From: Paenibacillus hunanensis
Lineage (GTDB): Bacteria > Bacillota > Bacilli > Paenibacillales > Paenibacillaceae
Assembly: GCF_014645615.1 (NCBI RefSeq)
Contig: NZ_BMMB01000007.1
Span: 248,001 to 312,000 of the forward strand
Length of the DNA: 64,000 nt
Direction: 5' to 3'
The notes under the pieces: generated by a model
What the model was told of the DNA's origin: nothing
Seen by the model: only the letters and a program-made list of their open reading frames with translations
The model's database searches: none
Shown here: positions 52,448 to 60,773 of the stretch, one piece after another
How positions within the stretch are numbered: the stretch's first letter is position 1
How the letters are laid out: every line of letters starts with the position of its first letter
Translations under genes and position numbers: made by a program

Positions 52448-52565
52448 GCATGTATAGGGCTGTATAGATTGGCGTTAGGGATCGGGTGATAGCGGATTTT
52501 AAACAATATTTTGGCTTGATATGAAAGGGTTTTACTTGCTTGTAGGACGAGGTTTCAAACATGAC

Positions 52566-52595
52566 TTGTGTTTTTGTTTTTTAATCATGTATAAT
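52566..52595 (+). promoter_or_regulatory. SigA-type promoter for the RNase J gene
   Basis: TTGTGT at 52566-52571, an 18-base spacer and perfect TATAAT at 52590-52595. The predicted leader is about 270 bases. Confidence 0.75.
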
Positions 52596-52636
52596 ATTCT
52601 TAAGTGACTGGGTGCGGTATAAAAAAGTAATACGAA

Positions 52637-52752
52637 TTTGCTGATAGAATTCTTTGTCAGGCAGAGTGTTCGTGACATCGGCAAATTATGCAAGAATGTG
52701 AAACATTCGGATGCTGGTTTCTTGCATACTTCAACTGGTGATCGCCGGTTTG
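52637..52752 (+). promoter_or_regulatory. RNase J leader with three consecutive hairpins
   Basis: TTTGCTGAT/ATCGGCAAA (52637-52645 with 52677-52685) contains one G-T pair. ATGCAAGAA/TTCTTGCAT (52688-52696 with 52719-52727) is perfect. AACTGG/CCGGTT lies near 52733-52751. The hairpins are almost back to back and occupy the middle of the leader, 5' of about 120 unstructured AT-rich bases. RNase genes often control their own mRNA through the leader; that link is inference. Confidence 0.5.
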
Positions 52753-52874
52753 TATTGTTATAGCCAACGTGTGCGATTTGTTTTATAAATGATCCAATAT
52801 GTAGAAGAAAACCAAATGATTTTGTTTATAAATATTAAAATGACGTCCAACAATTACAGGAGGTATAGATTACA

Positions 52875-54557
52875 TTGTCCAAGAAAAATACAAATAACGA
52901 AAAACTGACGATCTTTGCACTGGGCGGCGTCGGTGAAATTGGTAAAAACATGTACGTCATTCAGTATGCGAATGACATCGTCGTAGTGGATTCAGGCTTG
53001 AAATTTCCAGAAGAGGATATGCTGGGTATTGATATGGTCATTCCAGATATTTCCTACCTCAAGGAAAATCAGGATAAAGTTCGCGGTATTTTGCTCACAC
53101 ACGGTCACGAAGACCACATCGGCGGCCTGCCTTATGTGTTGAAGCATCTCAATGTACCTATTTATGGCACACGCCTGACTATGGGACTTGTAGAGAATAA
53201 GCTGAAAGAAGCCAACCTGCTTGGCGAAACGAAACGAATCCTGATTCATGAGGATTCCGAAGTGAAGCTGGGTAACACCATCACTGCTACGTTCTTCCGT
53301 ACCAATCACAGTATTCCAGATTCCGTAGGTGTCTGCCTGGCTACTCCAGAAGGAAACGTTGTTCATACAGGTGACTTCAAATTTGACCATACTCCGGTCA
53401 ATAACGAATTTGCTAACCTGCAACGTATGGCTGAAATCGGTGCCAAAGGCGTACTTGCTCTGTTATCAGACAGTACAAATGCGGATCGTCCGGGCTATAC
53501 ACCTTCTGAAAAAACAGTGGGTGTCGTGCTGGAAGATATTTTCCGCAAATCGCCACAGCGCGTTGTTGTAGCGACATTCGCTTCCAACGTTCACCGTATT
53601 CAACAGGTTGTGAATGCAGCGGCAGTAACTGGACGCAAAATTACAGTTATCGGACGTAGTATGGTAAACGTCGTTAGCATCGCAAGTGATCTGGGCTATC
53701 TGGACATTCCAGACGGCATGCTGATCGAGCCGGAAGAAGTCAACAAAATGGCAGCGGATCGCGTTGTTATTCTGTCGACAGGTAGCCAGGGCGAGCCGAT
53801 GTCTGCACTGACACGTATGGCACGCTCCACACACCGTAAGGTTGATATTTTGCCAGGCGATAGCGTAATTATCGCAGCAACACCAGTACCTGGTAATGAA
53901 AAATACATTGGCCGTACGATCGACGAGCTATTCCGTCTTGGCGCTAACGTGTACTATAGCGGCGCTAACCCGGGCGTTCACGTATCCGGTCACGGTTCAC
54001 AGGAAGAGCTGAAGCTGATGCTGAACCTGATGAAACCAAAATTCTTCATCCCAATCCACGGTGAATACCGTATGCAACGCAGACACGCGATGCTGGGTGA
54101 AGCGACAGGTGTAGATCCAGAGAACATCTTCATCGTAGACATCGGTGATACCGTTGAAATTCAAAACGGTTCCGCACGCAAAGCTGGTAAAGTCACTTCC
54201 GGTAACGTGCTGATCGATGGTCTGGGTGTAGGTGATGTAGGTAACATCGTATTGCGCGACCGTAAGCTGCTGTCTCAAGACGGTATCATGGTCGTTGTCG
54301 TTACACTGAGCAAGCAAAATGGTCAGATCGTATCCGGACCCGACATTATCTCTCGTGGATTTGTCTATGTTCGTGAATCGGAAGGACTGCTGGACGAAGC
54401 GAATCGCATCGTAACTAGCACATTGCAGCGTTTGATGAGCGAGAACGTTAACGAGTGGGCTTCCCTGAAAACAAGCGTCAAAGACGCGCTTGGCCGTTTC
54501 CTGTACGAGCAAACACGCCGCAGACCGATGATTCTGCCAATCATTATGGAAGTGTAA
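52875..54557 (+). CDS. rnj: Ribonuclease J
   Basis: RNase J is a metallo-beta-lactamase/beta-CASP enzyme with 5'-3' exo- and endoribonuclease activity. The 560-aa protein has the full metal motif HGHEDHIGGLPY, DSTNADRPG, SANPGVHVSGHG and IPIHGEYRMQRRH. The position after dapA is that of B. subtilis rnjB (RNase J2), but the intact HxHxDH motif suggests an active, J1-like enzyme. TTG start with AGGAGG 10 bases upstream. Confidence 0.94.
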   Translation: MSKKNTNNEKLTIFALGGVGEIGKNMYVIQYANDIVVVDSGLKFPEEDMLGIDMVIPDISYLKENQDKVRGILLTHGHEDHIGGLPYVLKHLNVPIYGTRLTMGLVENKLKEANLLGETKRILIHEDSEVKLGNTITATFFRTNHSIPDSVGVCLATPEGNVVHTGDFKFDHTPVNNEFANLQRMAEIGAKGVLALLSDSTNADRPGYTPSEKTVGVVLEDIFRKSPQRVVVATFASNVHRIQQVVNAAAVTGRKITVIGRSMVNVVSIASDLGYLDIPDGMLIEPEEVNKMAADRVVILSTGSQGEPMSALTRMARSTHRKVDILPGDSVIIAATPVPGNEKYIGRTIDELFRLGANVYYSGANPGVHVSGHGSQEELKLMLNLMKPKFFIPIHGEYRMQRRHAMLGEATGVDPENIFIVDIGDTVEIQNGSARKAGKVTSGNVLIDGLGVGDVGNIVLRDRKLLSQDGIMVVVVTLSKQNGQIVSGPDIISRGFVYVRESEGLLDEANRIVTSTLQRLMSENVNEWASLKTSVKDALGRFLYEQTRRRPMILPIIMEV

Positions 54558-54616
54558 GCACATGATCTCTTTCGTAGAAACGTGCTTTTTGAATAATAGG
54601 TAAGGGCAACCAGTCG

Positions 54617-54678
54617 CCCCTGATTTTCCGCATGGTATATTGGACGGTCCCATGCGGGGAACAGGGGTTTTGTTTTTT
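54617..54678 (+). terminator. Terminator after the RNase J gene
   Basis: CCCCTG (54617-54622) pairs with CAGGGG (54662-54667), with an inner CCGCATG/CATGCGG stem, followed by TTTTGTTTTTT. Confidence 0.8.
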
Positions 54679-54776
54679 AGAAAGGTATGTATTTTCGCAG
54701 GCTGGATGGTATGATGGAGATGCTGGTTGCTGTTCGCATTATGGCGTGAAAAGGCGAACGTAAGTGTCAGCAAATA

Positions 54777-54785
54777 TGCTATAAT
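54777..54785 (+). promoter_or_regulatory. Extended -10 promoter for ftsK
   Basis: TGC followed by perfect TATAAT (54780-54785), with no clear -35. An inverted repeat GTTCGC/GCGAAC (54732-54737 with 54754-54759) lies over the -35 area and could be an operator or chance. Confidence 0.45.
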
Positions 54786-54807
54786 TACACATCGGAGGTG
54801 GTAACAG

Positions 54808-57753
54808 GTGGCTAAACCGAAAGCAACCCAGAAAACACGAGCAGCAAGCAAAACAACCCGGAAGCCGTCGCCATCTGCTGCGCGGAAGCCGGCGCAACCG
54901 AAACGAAAAGCAGCCTCAACAAGGACAGGCACAGCAGCGCGTAAGCGTAAAGCTAAAGCGCAGGCACCTGCACTTGGATTGTTGAAATATGAAATTTATG
55001 GGATTTTGCTCATTACGTTATCGGTCATTGCTCTATCACGGCAAGCAGCCGTGGGGCATTTTTTGTATTACATAAGTTCGTTTATTTTGGGAAAAGTATA
55101 TTTTGTACTGCCACTTGCCGGTATATACATCGGCTTAATGACGATGCTGCGTCAACGCTGGGCGAACGGCTGGAACAGTCGTACGACAGGGTTAGTATTG
55201 CTTGTATGTACACTAACATTGATGAGCATTCTGATCCATGTTCCAGTGCCACAGCTGGAATCGTTACCTGCAAGACAGGCAGCAGGTGGCTATGTGGGAG
55301 CCGTGCAAATGTGGCTGCTCCTGATGTTATTCGGTGTGACGGTAACGAAGCTAATTACAGGCGTGATGCTAATTATTAGCTTGATGCTGATTACACGCAT
55401 GTCGCTTGTACAGATCGTGGAGTACGGACAGGCGATTGTTGCTCGTATTGGTGCTTCGACTCGTCAGCAATGGCAAGCTTCGCGTGAAGCAGCAGCAGAG
55501 CGCCGACAGGAGCGTGAGCTAGAGCTGGCTGCGGAAGCAGAGGCAGAAGTGCATGAATCGCATACAAGCAAAGAGGACGATGCTGAGGCAACACGTAGCA
55601 ACGGCCTGCTTGCTTGGTTGCGTAGAGAAAGACATGGAGAGCTTGAACAGGAAACGGAAGTCGATGGAGAGGAAGCGTTGTATGCTGCTGCACCGGAGCG
55701 AAAGCCGATTACTCGCAGTAAATCGTCACGTAAGTCGGCAGCAGATGCAGCTTCGATTGTCACAGCATCATCTGATTTGACGACACAGAACGAAGATATT
55801 CGCATACACGGCCTGCATGATCGTCATCTAGAGGATGATTTGCTGGACGATGCAGCAGATATAGCTGTGGCATCTGGCATTGGTCTAAATAGCGCAGGCG
55901 TAGCACCATTAGCTGGAGCAGCAGGTGCTTCTACTGTGGCGGCAAGTACAGTAGAAGGAGATCGTACTCCTATTATCCGCGACTTTTTTGAGCAAATTCG
56001 TTCCGAGCAGTCTGGTCATAACGGTGCTGAAATGGAAGCAGAAGCCTTATATGATGCAGATAAGTCTACTTCGGATACATCCGATCGTGACTGGCAAGCT
56101 AGTGATGCGTGGACAGCTCCACAGCAGTCTGGATCAGAGCTGAATCCGTCTCATTTGCATAATGAGCAAGTATCGTCAGCAGCAGTTGATGGAGCTTCCA
56201 ATGTACCATTACAATCGGTGGACATGGATACAACAGGAGCAGATGCTCTAGAATCTATAGGAGCCGGGCAGGGAGATACACCAGCAACAGATGGACAAGC
56301 AATGGTTACACCCCCACCGCCTCCACCGAAGCCTTATCGTTTACCACCATTTAGTCTGTTAGCTAAGCCGAAGGTAACTGGTAATGCAGCCGATCAGAAT
56401 GATTATATGCAAATTGCACGGAAGCTGGAGACGACACTGGAAAGCTTTGGCGTGCGTGCCAAAGTGCTAGAGGTGGTACGTGGTCCTGCGGTTACACGTT
56501 ATGAGATTCAGCCCGATGTCGGTGTGAAGGTAAGCCGGATTGTTGGCTTGACGGATGATATTGCACTGGCATTAGCGGCAAAGGATATACGGATGGAAGC
56601 TCCGATTCCTGGTAAATCGGCAATCGGGATTGAGGTACCGAACAATGAAGTGGCCATGGTCACCATGCGTGAAGTGATGGAGACACAAATCTTCCAGGAA
56701 TCTGAAGCCCGCTTATCGATTGCTTTTGGACGAGATATTGCTGGACAGACGATTGTCGGCAATCTAGCGAAGATGCCCCATTTACTTGTAGCAGGGGCAA
56801 CGGGTTCAGGTAAATCGGTTTGTATTAATGGCATTATTACCAGCATTCTATACAAAGCCAAGCCGGATGAAGTGAAATTCCTAATGGTCGATCCGAAAAT
56901 GGTCGAACTGAATATTTATAATGGTATTCCCCATCTGCTTGCACCAGTCGTAACCGATCCACGTCGTGCTTCGCTCGCTCTAAAAAAGATCGTGGTCGAG
57001 ATGGAAAAACGCTACGATCTATTTTCCAAATCGGGCACGCGTAATATGGAAGGCTACAACAATCTGATGAAGGATAATCCAGCGGCGATTTTGCCTTATA
57101 TCGTCGTCATTGTCGATGAGCTTGCCGATCTGATGATGGTTGCTGCGGGCGATGTAGAGGATGCGATTGCACGTCTTGCCCAGATGGCACGGGCAGCAGG
57201 TATTCACCTGATTATCGCAACCCAGCGTCCATCGGTTGACGTTATTACAGGTGTGATCAAGGCGAATATTCCATCACGGATTGCCTTTGGTGTATCGTCT
57301 CAGATCGACTCACGTACGATTCTGGATATGGGTGGTGCGGAGAAGCTGCTTGGACGTGGAGATATGCTGTTTATGCCTGTTGGTTCCTCCAAGCCTGTCC
57401 GTGTACAGGGCGCATTCATGTCCGATCAGGAGGTTGAAGCCATCGTTAATTATTGCCGCGATCAAGCAGAGGCAGAGTATAATGACGATATTGTGCCGGA
57501 GATTGATGATTCGGTAACCGCTATAGAGGAACAGAAGGACGAGCTATTTGATCAGGCAGTGCAGATCGTTGTAGAGGCGAAGCAGGCTTCGGTATCGTTA
57601 CTACAGCGCCGTATGCGTGTCGGGTATACGCGTGCAGCCCGCTTGATTGATTCCTTAGAGGCACATGGTATTGTAGGCCCTTATGAAGGCAGTAAGCCGC
57701 GTGAGGTACTCGTTTCCCCTGAGCAATATCATCAGATTAGTACAGGTAGCTAA
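54808..57753 (+). CDS. ftsK: DNA translocase FtsK/SpoIIIE
   Basis: This family pumps chromosomal DNA at the division or sporulation septum. The 981-aa protein has a basic Lys/Arg/Ala-rich N-terminus, about four membrane segments (65-205) and a long Glu/Asp/Ala/Ser linker (about 210-520). The RecA-like motor has Walker A GATGSGKS at G663-S670 and VIVDELADLMM. The C-terminal winged-helix gamma domain includes VSLLQRRMRVGYTRAARLID. GTG start with GGAGGTGG six bases upstream. The linker accounts for the larger size compared with B. subtilis SpoIIIE. Confidence 0.96.
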   Translation: MAKPKATQKTRAASKTTRKPSPSAARKPAQPKRKAASTRTGTAARKRKAKAQAPALGLLKYEIYGILLITLSVIALSRQAAVGHFLYYISSFILGKVYFVLPLAGIYIGLMTMLRQRWANGWNSRTTGLVLLVCTLTLMSILIHVPVPQLESLPARQAAGGYVGAVQMWLLLMLFGVTVTKLITGVMLIISLMLITRMSLVQIVEYGQAIVARIGASTRQQWQASREAAAERRQERELELAAEAEAEVHESHTSKEDDAEATRSNGLLAWLRRERHGELEQETEVDGEEALYAAAPERKPITRSKSSRKSAADAASIVTASSDLTTQNEDIRIHGLHDRHLEDDLLDDAADIAVASGIGLNSAGVAPLAGAAGASTVAASTVEGDRTPIIRDFFEQIRSEQSGHNGAEMEAEALYDADKSTSDTSDRDWQASDAWTAPQQSGSELNPSHLHNEQVSSAAVDGASNVPLQSVDMDTTGADALESIGAGQGDTPATDGQAMVTPPPPPPKPYRLPPFSLLAKPKVTGNAADQNDYMQIARKLETTLESFGVRAKVLEVVRGPAVTRYEIQPDVGVKVSRIVGLTDDIALALAAKDIRMEAPIPGKSAIGIEVPNNEVAMVTMREVMETQIFQESEARLSIAFGRDIAGQTIVGNLAKMPHLLVAGATGSGKSVCINGIITSILYKAKPDEVKFLMVDPKMVELNIYNGIPHLLAPVVTDPRRASLALKKIVVEMEKRYDLFSKSGTRNMEGYNNLMKDNPAAILPYIVVIVDELADLMMVAAGDVEDAIARLAQMARAAGIHLIIATQRPSVDVITGVIKANIPSRIAFGVSSQIDSRTILDMGGAEKLLGRGDMLFMPVGSSKPVRVQGAFMSDQEVEAIVNYCRDQAEAEYNDDIVPEIDDSVTAIEEQKDELFDQAVQIVVEAKQASVSLLQRRMRVGYTRAARLIDSLEAHGIVGPYEGSKPREVLVSPEQYHQISTGS

Positions 57754-57877
57754 TCCAGCAGATTAAAGATCGAATGCGAATAGACAAAGCTAGAGCAGAT
57801 CGAGCATAGGTTTGAGGCTTGAAGTAGCTCGATAATGCGAGTGAAATCAATCGCGATGGCTCATCCTAACATCATAA

Positions 57878-57921
57878 AAAACCCGCTAGCTCCTTTTGAA
57901 ATGAAGGAGCTAGCGGGTTTT
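57878..57921. terminator. Bidirectional terminator between convergent genes
   Basis: An 18-bp perfect stem joins 57878-57895 with 57904-57921; the arms end in AAAACCC and GGGTTTT, so each strand has a T tract. It serves both ftsK (+) and the stalk-domain gene (-). Confidence 0.9.
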
Positions 57922-57944
57922 GTTTATTTCGGTATCGTTAACGA

Positions 57945-59027
57945 TTAGTTATAACGTTTGAGAATTGTAGAGCGATTGCTGCTATCGTACACGAAACCGT
58001 AAATCTTTTTGCCCATATTGCTATAGGCAGCATCGATATCGGCAGCGATACTGCTCATCAGGCTAGTGCCTTGATTGTCAGTCAGCAGATTCCAATCGCT
58101 TTTGTTCGCATACACGCGGAATACGATTTCTTCATCGTTATCATTGGAGAGCTCGATGCTCAGCTTGATATTACGATACGTACCGTAGTCGTTGTTCAGG
58201 TTTTTCTGTACAGTCGTCAGATCGACATTAGAGCCGATTACGACGCTGTTGTTATTATTTACGGTAAAGCTCATCAGCTTGGTAGAGTTTTTGTTGTATA
58301 CTGTACCGCTGATTGTAGCATTTTTGAAGGTTGTATTGTCATGAATATCATCTACGATATTTTGCAGCAATGTTCTACGGCTGCTGCTGGATGTATCATT
58401 CCATGAGGTTTCGTTAACACGAATCGATACTTTAACCGCAGACTGTGTGCCTGTCAGCTCAATGCTCGCTCCTGTACTTCTGTAATCGCCATAGCTGTTG
58501 TTCAGTGCAGTTTGCAGCTTAGTCATCGCATTGCTCACGCTACCAGAGGAGCTGGAGTTGTCAGCAAGCTGATTTTTCAGGCTTGTGATTTGCGAGTTCA
58601 GATCATTAACCTGTGCTTGCAGCTGAGAAATGGTAGTGTCTTTACCCGTACTTTGTGTATTGGCATTGGTCAGCTGTAATTGTAGACTTTGAATTTGTGC
58701 ATTCAGAGCGTCTACAGTGGATTGTGGAACCTGAGTTTGCGTATCGGTGATCGATACCGCTTTGTCCGTGTTGTTCCATGTTACTTTTTTACCAACTGCA
58801 TCACCCAGCACGCGGAGTGGTACATACGTGGTGCCATTAATCATAAATGGCTCCTGTGCTGCATCTACAGTAACAGCCTGGTTGTTGTACATCACTTTAA
58901 TATTAGCATATACCGCTTTGAGCTGTTTGGTAGCATCGGAAGCGTATGTACTATTAGCAAAAATCGTTCCAGATACGGCCAGAGCGGACACGGCAGCGAT
59001 GATCATCGGTTTTTTGTTTAGTTTCAT
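57945..59027 (-). CDS. Secreted stalk-domain (copper amine oxidase N-terminal-like) protein
   Basis: The 360-aa product has a signal peptide (about residues 1-30, cleavage near TYAS). One stalk domain follows with AQEPFMINGTTYVPLRVLGD AVGKKVTWN spread over about 57-85. A Gln-rich coiled coil covers about 100-150, and two similar repeats of about 90 residues begin NNSYGDYRSTGASIEL and NNDYGTYRNIKLSIEL. Stalk domains are common in Paenibacillus surface proteins; the function is unknown. It is the only minus-strand gene here. The ATG is 14 bases from AAGGAG, unusually far, because in-frame TGA blocks any earlier start. Confidence 0.85.
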   Translation of the reverse strand: MKLNKKPMIIAAVSALAVSGTIFANSTYASDATKQLKAVYANIKVMYNNQAVTVDAAQEPFMINGTTYVPLRVLGDAVGKKVTWNNTDKAVSITDTQTQVPQSTVDALNAQIQSLQLQLTNANTQSTGKDTTISQLQAQVNDLNSQITSLKNQLADNSSSSGSVSNAMTKLQTALNNSYGDYRSTGASIELTGTQSAVKVSIRVNETSWNDTSSSSRRTLLQNIVDDIHDNTTFKNATISGTVYNKNSTKLMSFTVNNNNSVVIGSNVDLTTVQKNLNNDYGTYRNIKLSIELSNDNDEEIVFRVYANKSDWNLLTDNQGTSLMSSIAADIDAAYSNMGKKIYGFVYDSSNRSTILKRYN

Positions 59028-59489
59028 GTTCGTTCATCGGACTCCTTCATAATAAATTTGGATAGGGCAAACCTCGTCTGATTATCCTATGTAATTAGAC
59101 GCGTTACGCGTGCAAATAGTTTCGCACAAATTTCCCAGAGGTACCAATTGTATAATAATGAGGACCTAATTGGACCCAGAGACTTGATTCTAACATAAAA
59201 TACAATCGTAATAAAATCAGCTTTGTAACTGGATTGTTATCACTTTGCTGAAAATTGCGATCTGATCACGGTCTGATCGCATTCTAACAAATATTTGCGA
59301 ACGATCATTTCATTCGAGCTAACTTCCAGATCATTGATCACAAAAATACGAGAACGAATTGGGTGGTATGAAAATAGACGCAAGACGATAGAAGTAAGCC
59401 AGTGGTTTGCTTACCGGGATCAGGGTAGTATAAAATAAACGTTATGATGTATCACGAACAAAATTCGTCTTGAAAAAGGGGTTTTGATA
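59028..59489. other. 462-base divergent intergenic region
   Basis: On the minus side is a ribosome-binding site AAGGAG (complement of 59041-59047) and a double ACGCGT-T-ACGCGT palindrome at 59099-59111. On the plus side is a promoter at 59407-59434. The middle is AT-rich with GATC-rich words near 59250-59285. No gene is visible. Confidence 0.55.
59407..59434 (+). promoter_or_regulatory. Promoter for the M16 peptidase pair
   Basis: TTGCTT at 59407-59412, a 16-base spacer and TATAAA at 59429-59434, about 55 bases before the start codon. Confidence 0.5.
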
Positions 59490-60770
59490 TTGAACACTAC
59501 AGGATTTGAACACGGCGAAATTCATGGAATCCGCGTGCATGTTATGCCAACAACGCGGTTTAAAACCTTTGCAATCTCCCTTTATCTCGGAGTACCACTG
59601 GCAGAGGATACGGTAACACCAACAGCGCTGATCCCTTTTATTTTACGAAGAGGGAATGAAACGTATCCGGAGACTACACAGTTCCGTGAAGCGTTAGAGG
59701 ATATGTATGGAGCAGGATTCGGTCTTGATGTATACAAAAAAGGCGATTATCAGCTCGTGCAGCTACGTATGGATACGATCAACGATGCCTTCGTCAGTAG
59801 CAATGAGCCGCTATTGTCACGTAGTCTTGGTTTTCTGGGTGAAACGTTAACTAGACCAGCACTGGAAGAAGGAGCATTCCGTCAAAAGTATGTACAGGCA
59901 GAACGTGAAAATGTACGTAAGCGTCTTGAATCGATCATCGATGATAAAATCCGCTATGCAGCCGAGCGCTGTATTCAGGAAATGTGCAAGGACGAGCCCT
60001 ATCGTCTGAGTCCACTCGGTCGTCTGGATGCATTGGATGATCTGGAGCGCGGTGGATTGTATGAATGGTATCGCCAGTGGCTGTCCACCTGTAGCTTTGA
60101 CCTGTATGTCGTTGGAGATACGACGCTGGATGAGGTGATTGGACTGGTAGAGCGTCATTTCCATCTGGAGCGTGGCGATGCACTAACGTATACGCCAGCA
60201 GCAGCGAAGCCAGCCAGTGCTGAAGTACGTCAGGTGGTTGAACGTATGGAAGTTAGCCAGGGTAAGCTGAATATGGGTCTGCGTAACCCGATTATGTATG
60301 GGGATGATCGTTATGCAGCTGCGCTGGTCGCTAATGGTGTGCTGGGTGGTTTCCCACATTCCAAGCTATTTATGAATGTACGTGAGAAGGAAAGTCTGGC
60401 GTATTATGTTGGCTCTCGTTTTGATCCGTATAAAGGTATCACGACAATTCAATCTGGAATCGAGCTGCAAAATTTCCAAAAAGCGCTTGATATTATTCGT
60501 GAGCAGCTCGCCCTGCTGCAAGCTGGCGAGATTAGCGAAAGCGAGATCGCACAGACGAAGGCACTGCTACGCAATGATTTACTGGAATCGCGTGATTCAG
60601 CCTATCAGATGATTGGCTATGATTTTAATGGCAGATTCGCTGGTAAGGAACGTTCGATTGATGAATTGCTGGAGCAGGTAGAGGCTGTAACAGCGGATGA
60701 GATTCAGGCGGCAGCTCAGCTGCTAGAGCTGGATACGATCTATTTCCTGACAGGCGAAAAGGAGGCGTAA
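59490..60770 (+). CDS. M16 peptidase-like protein lacking the zinc motif (YmfF-like)
   Basis: The 426-aa protein has the M16 fold pattern, but the segment LIPFILRRGNETYPETTQFR that should hold HxxEH has no such motif, so it is probably the inactive subunit of a heterodimer. Its C-terminal half keeps GVLGGFPHSKLFMNVREKES, the substrate-binding part. TTG 59490 has AAAGGGG eight bases upstream and is preferred to TTG 59484. It immediately precedes the active partner, as ymfF and ymfH do in B. subtilis. Confidence 0.88.
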   Translation: MNTTGFEHGEIHGIRVHVMPTTRFKTFAISLYLGVPLAEDTVTPTALIPFILRRGNETYPETTQFREALEDMYGAGFGLDVYKKGDYQLVQLRMDTINDAFVSSNEPLLSRSLGFLGETLTRPALEEGAFRQKYVQAERENVRKRLESIIDDKIRYAAERCIQEMCKDEPYRLSPLGRLDALDDLERGGLYEWYRQWLSTCSFDLYVVGDTTLDEVIGLVERHFHLERGDALTYTPAAAKPASAEVRQVVERMEVSQGKLNMGLRNPIMYGDDRYAAALVANGVLGGFPHSKLFMNVREKESLAYYVGSRFDPYKGITTIQSGIELQNFQKALDIIREQLALLQAGEISESEIAQTKALLRNDLLESRDSAYQMIGYDFNGRFAGKERSIDELLEQVEAVTADEIQAAAQLLELDTIYFLTGEKEA

Positions 60771-60773
60771 TTG

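Larger units (their letters stand above)
52284..52874. other. 591-base gap between dapA and the RNase J gene
   Basis: It holds the dapA terminator (52381-52447), about 120 bases of AT-rich sequence, a promoter (52566-52595) and a roughly 270-base leader with three hairpins. No coding sequence is supported. Confidence 0.65.
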
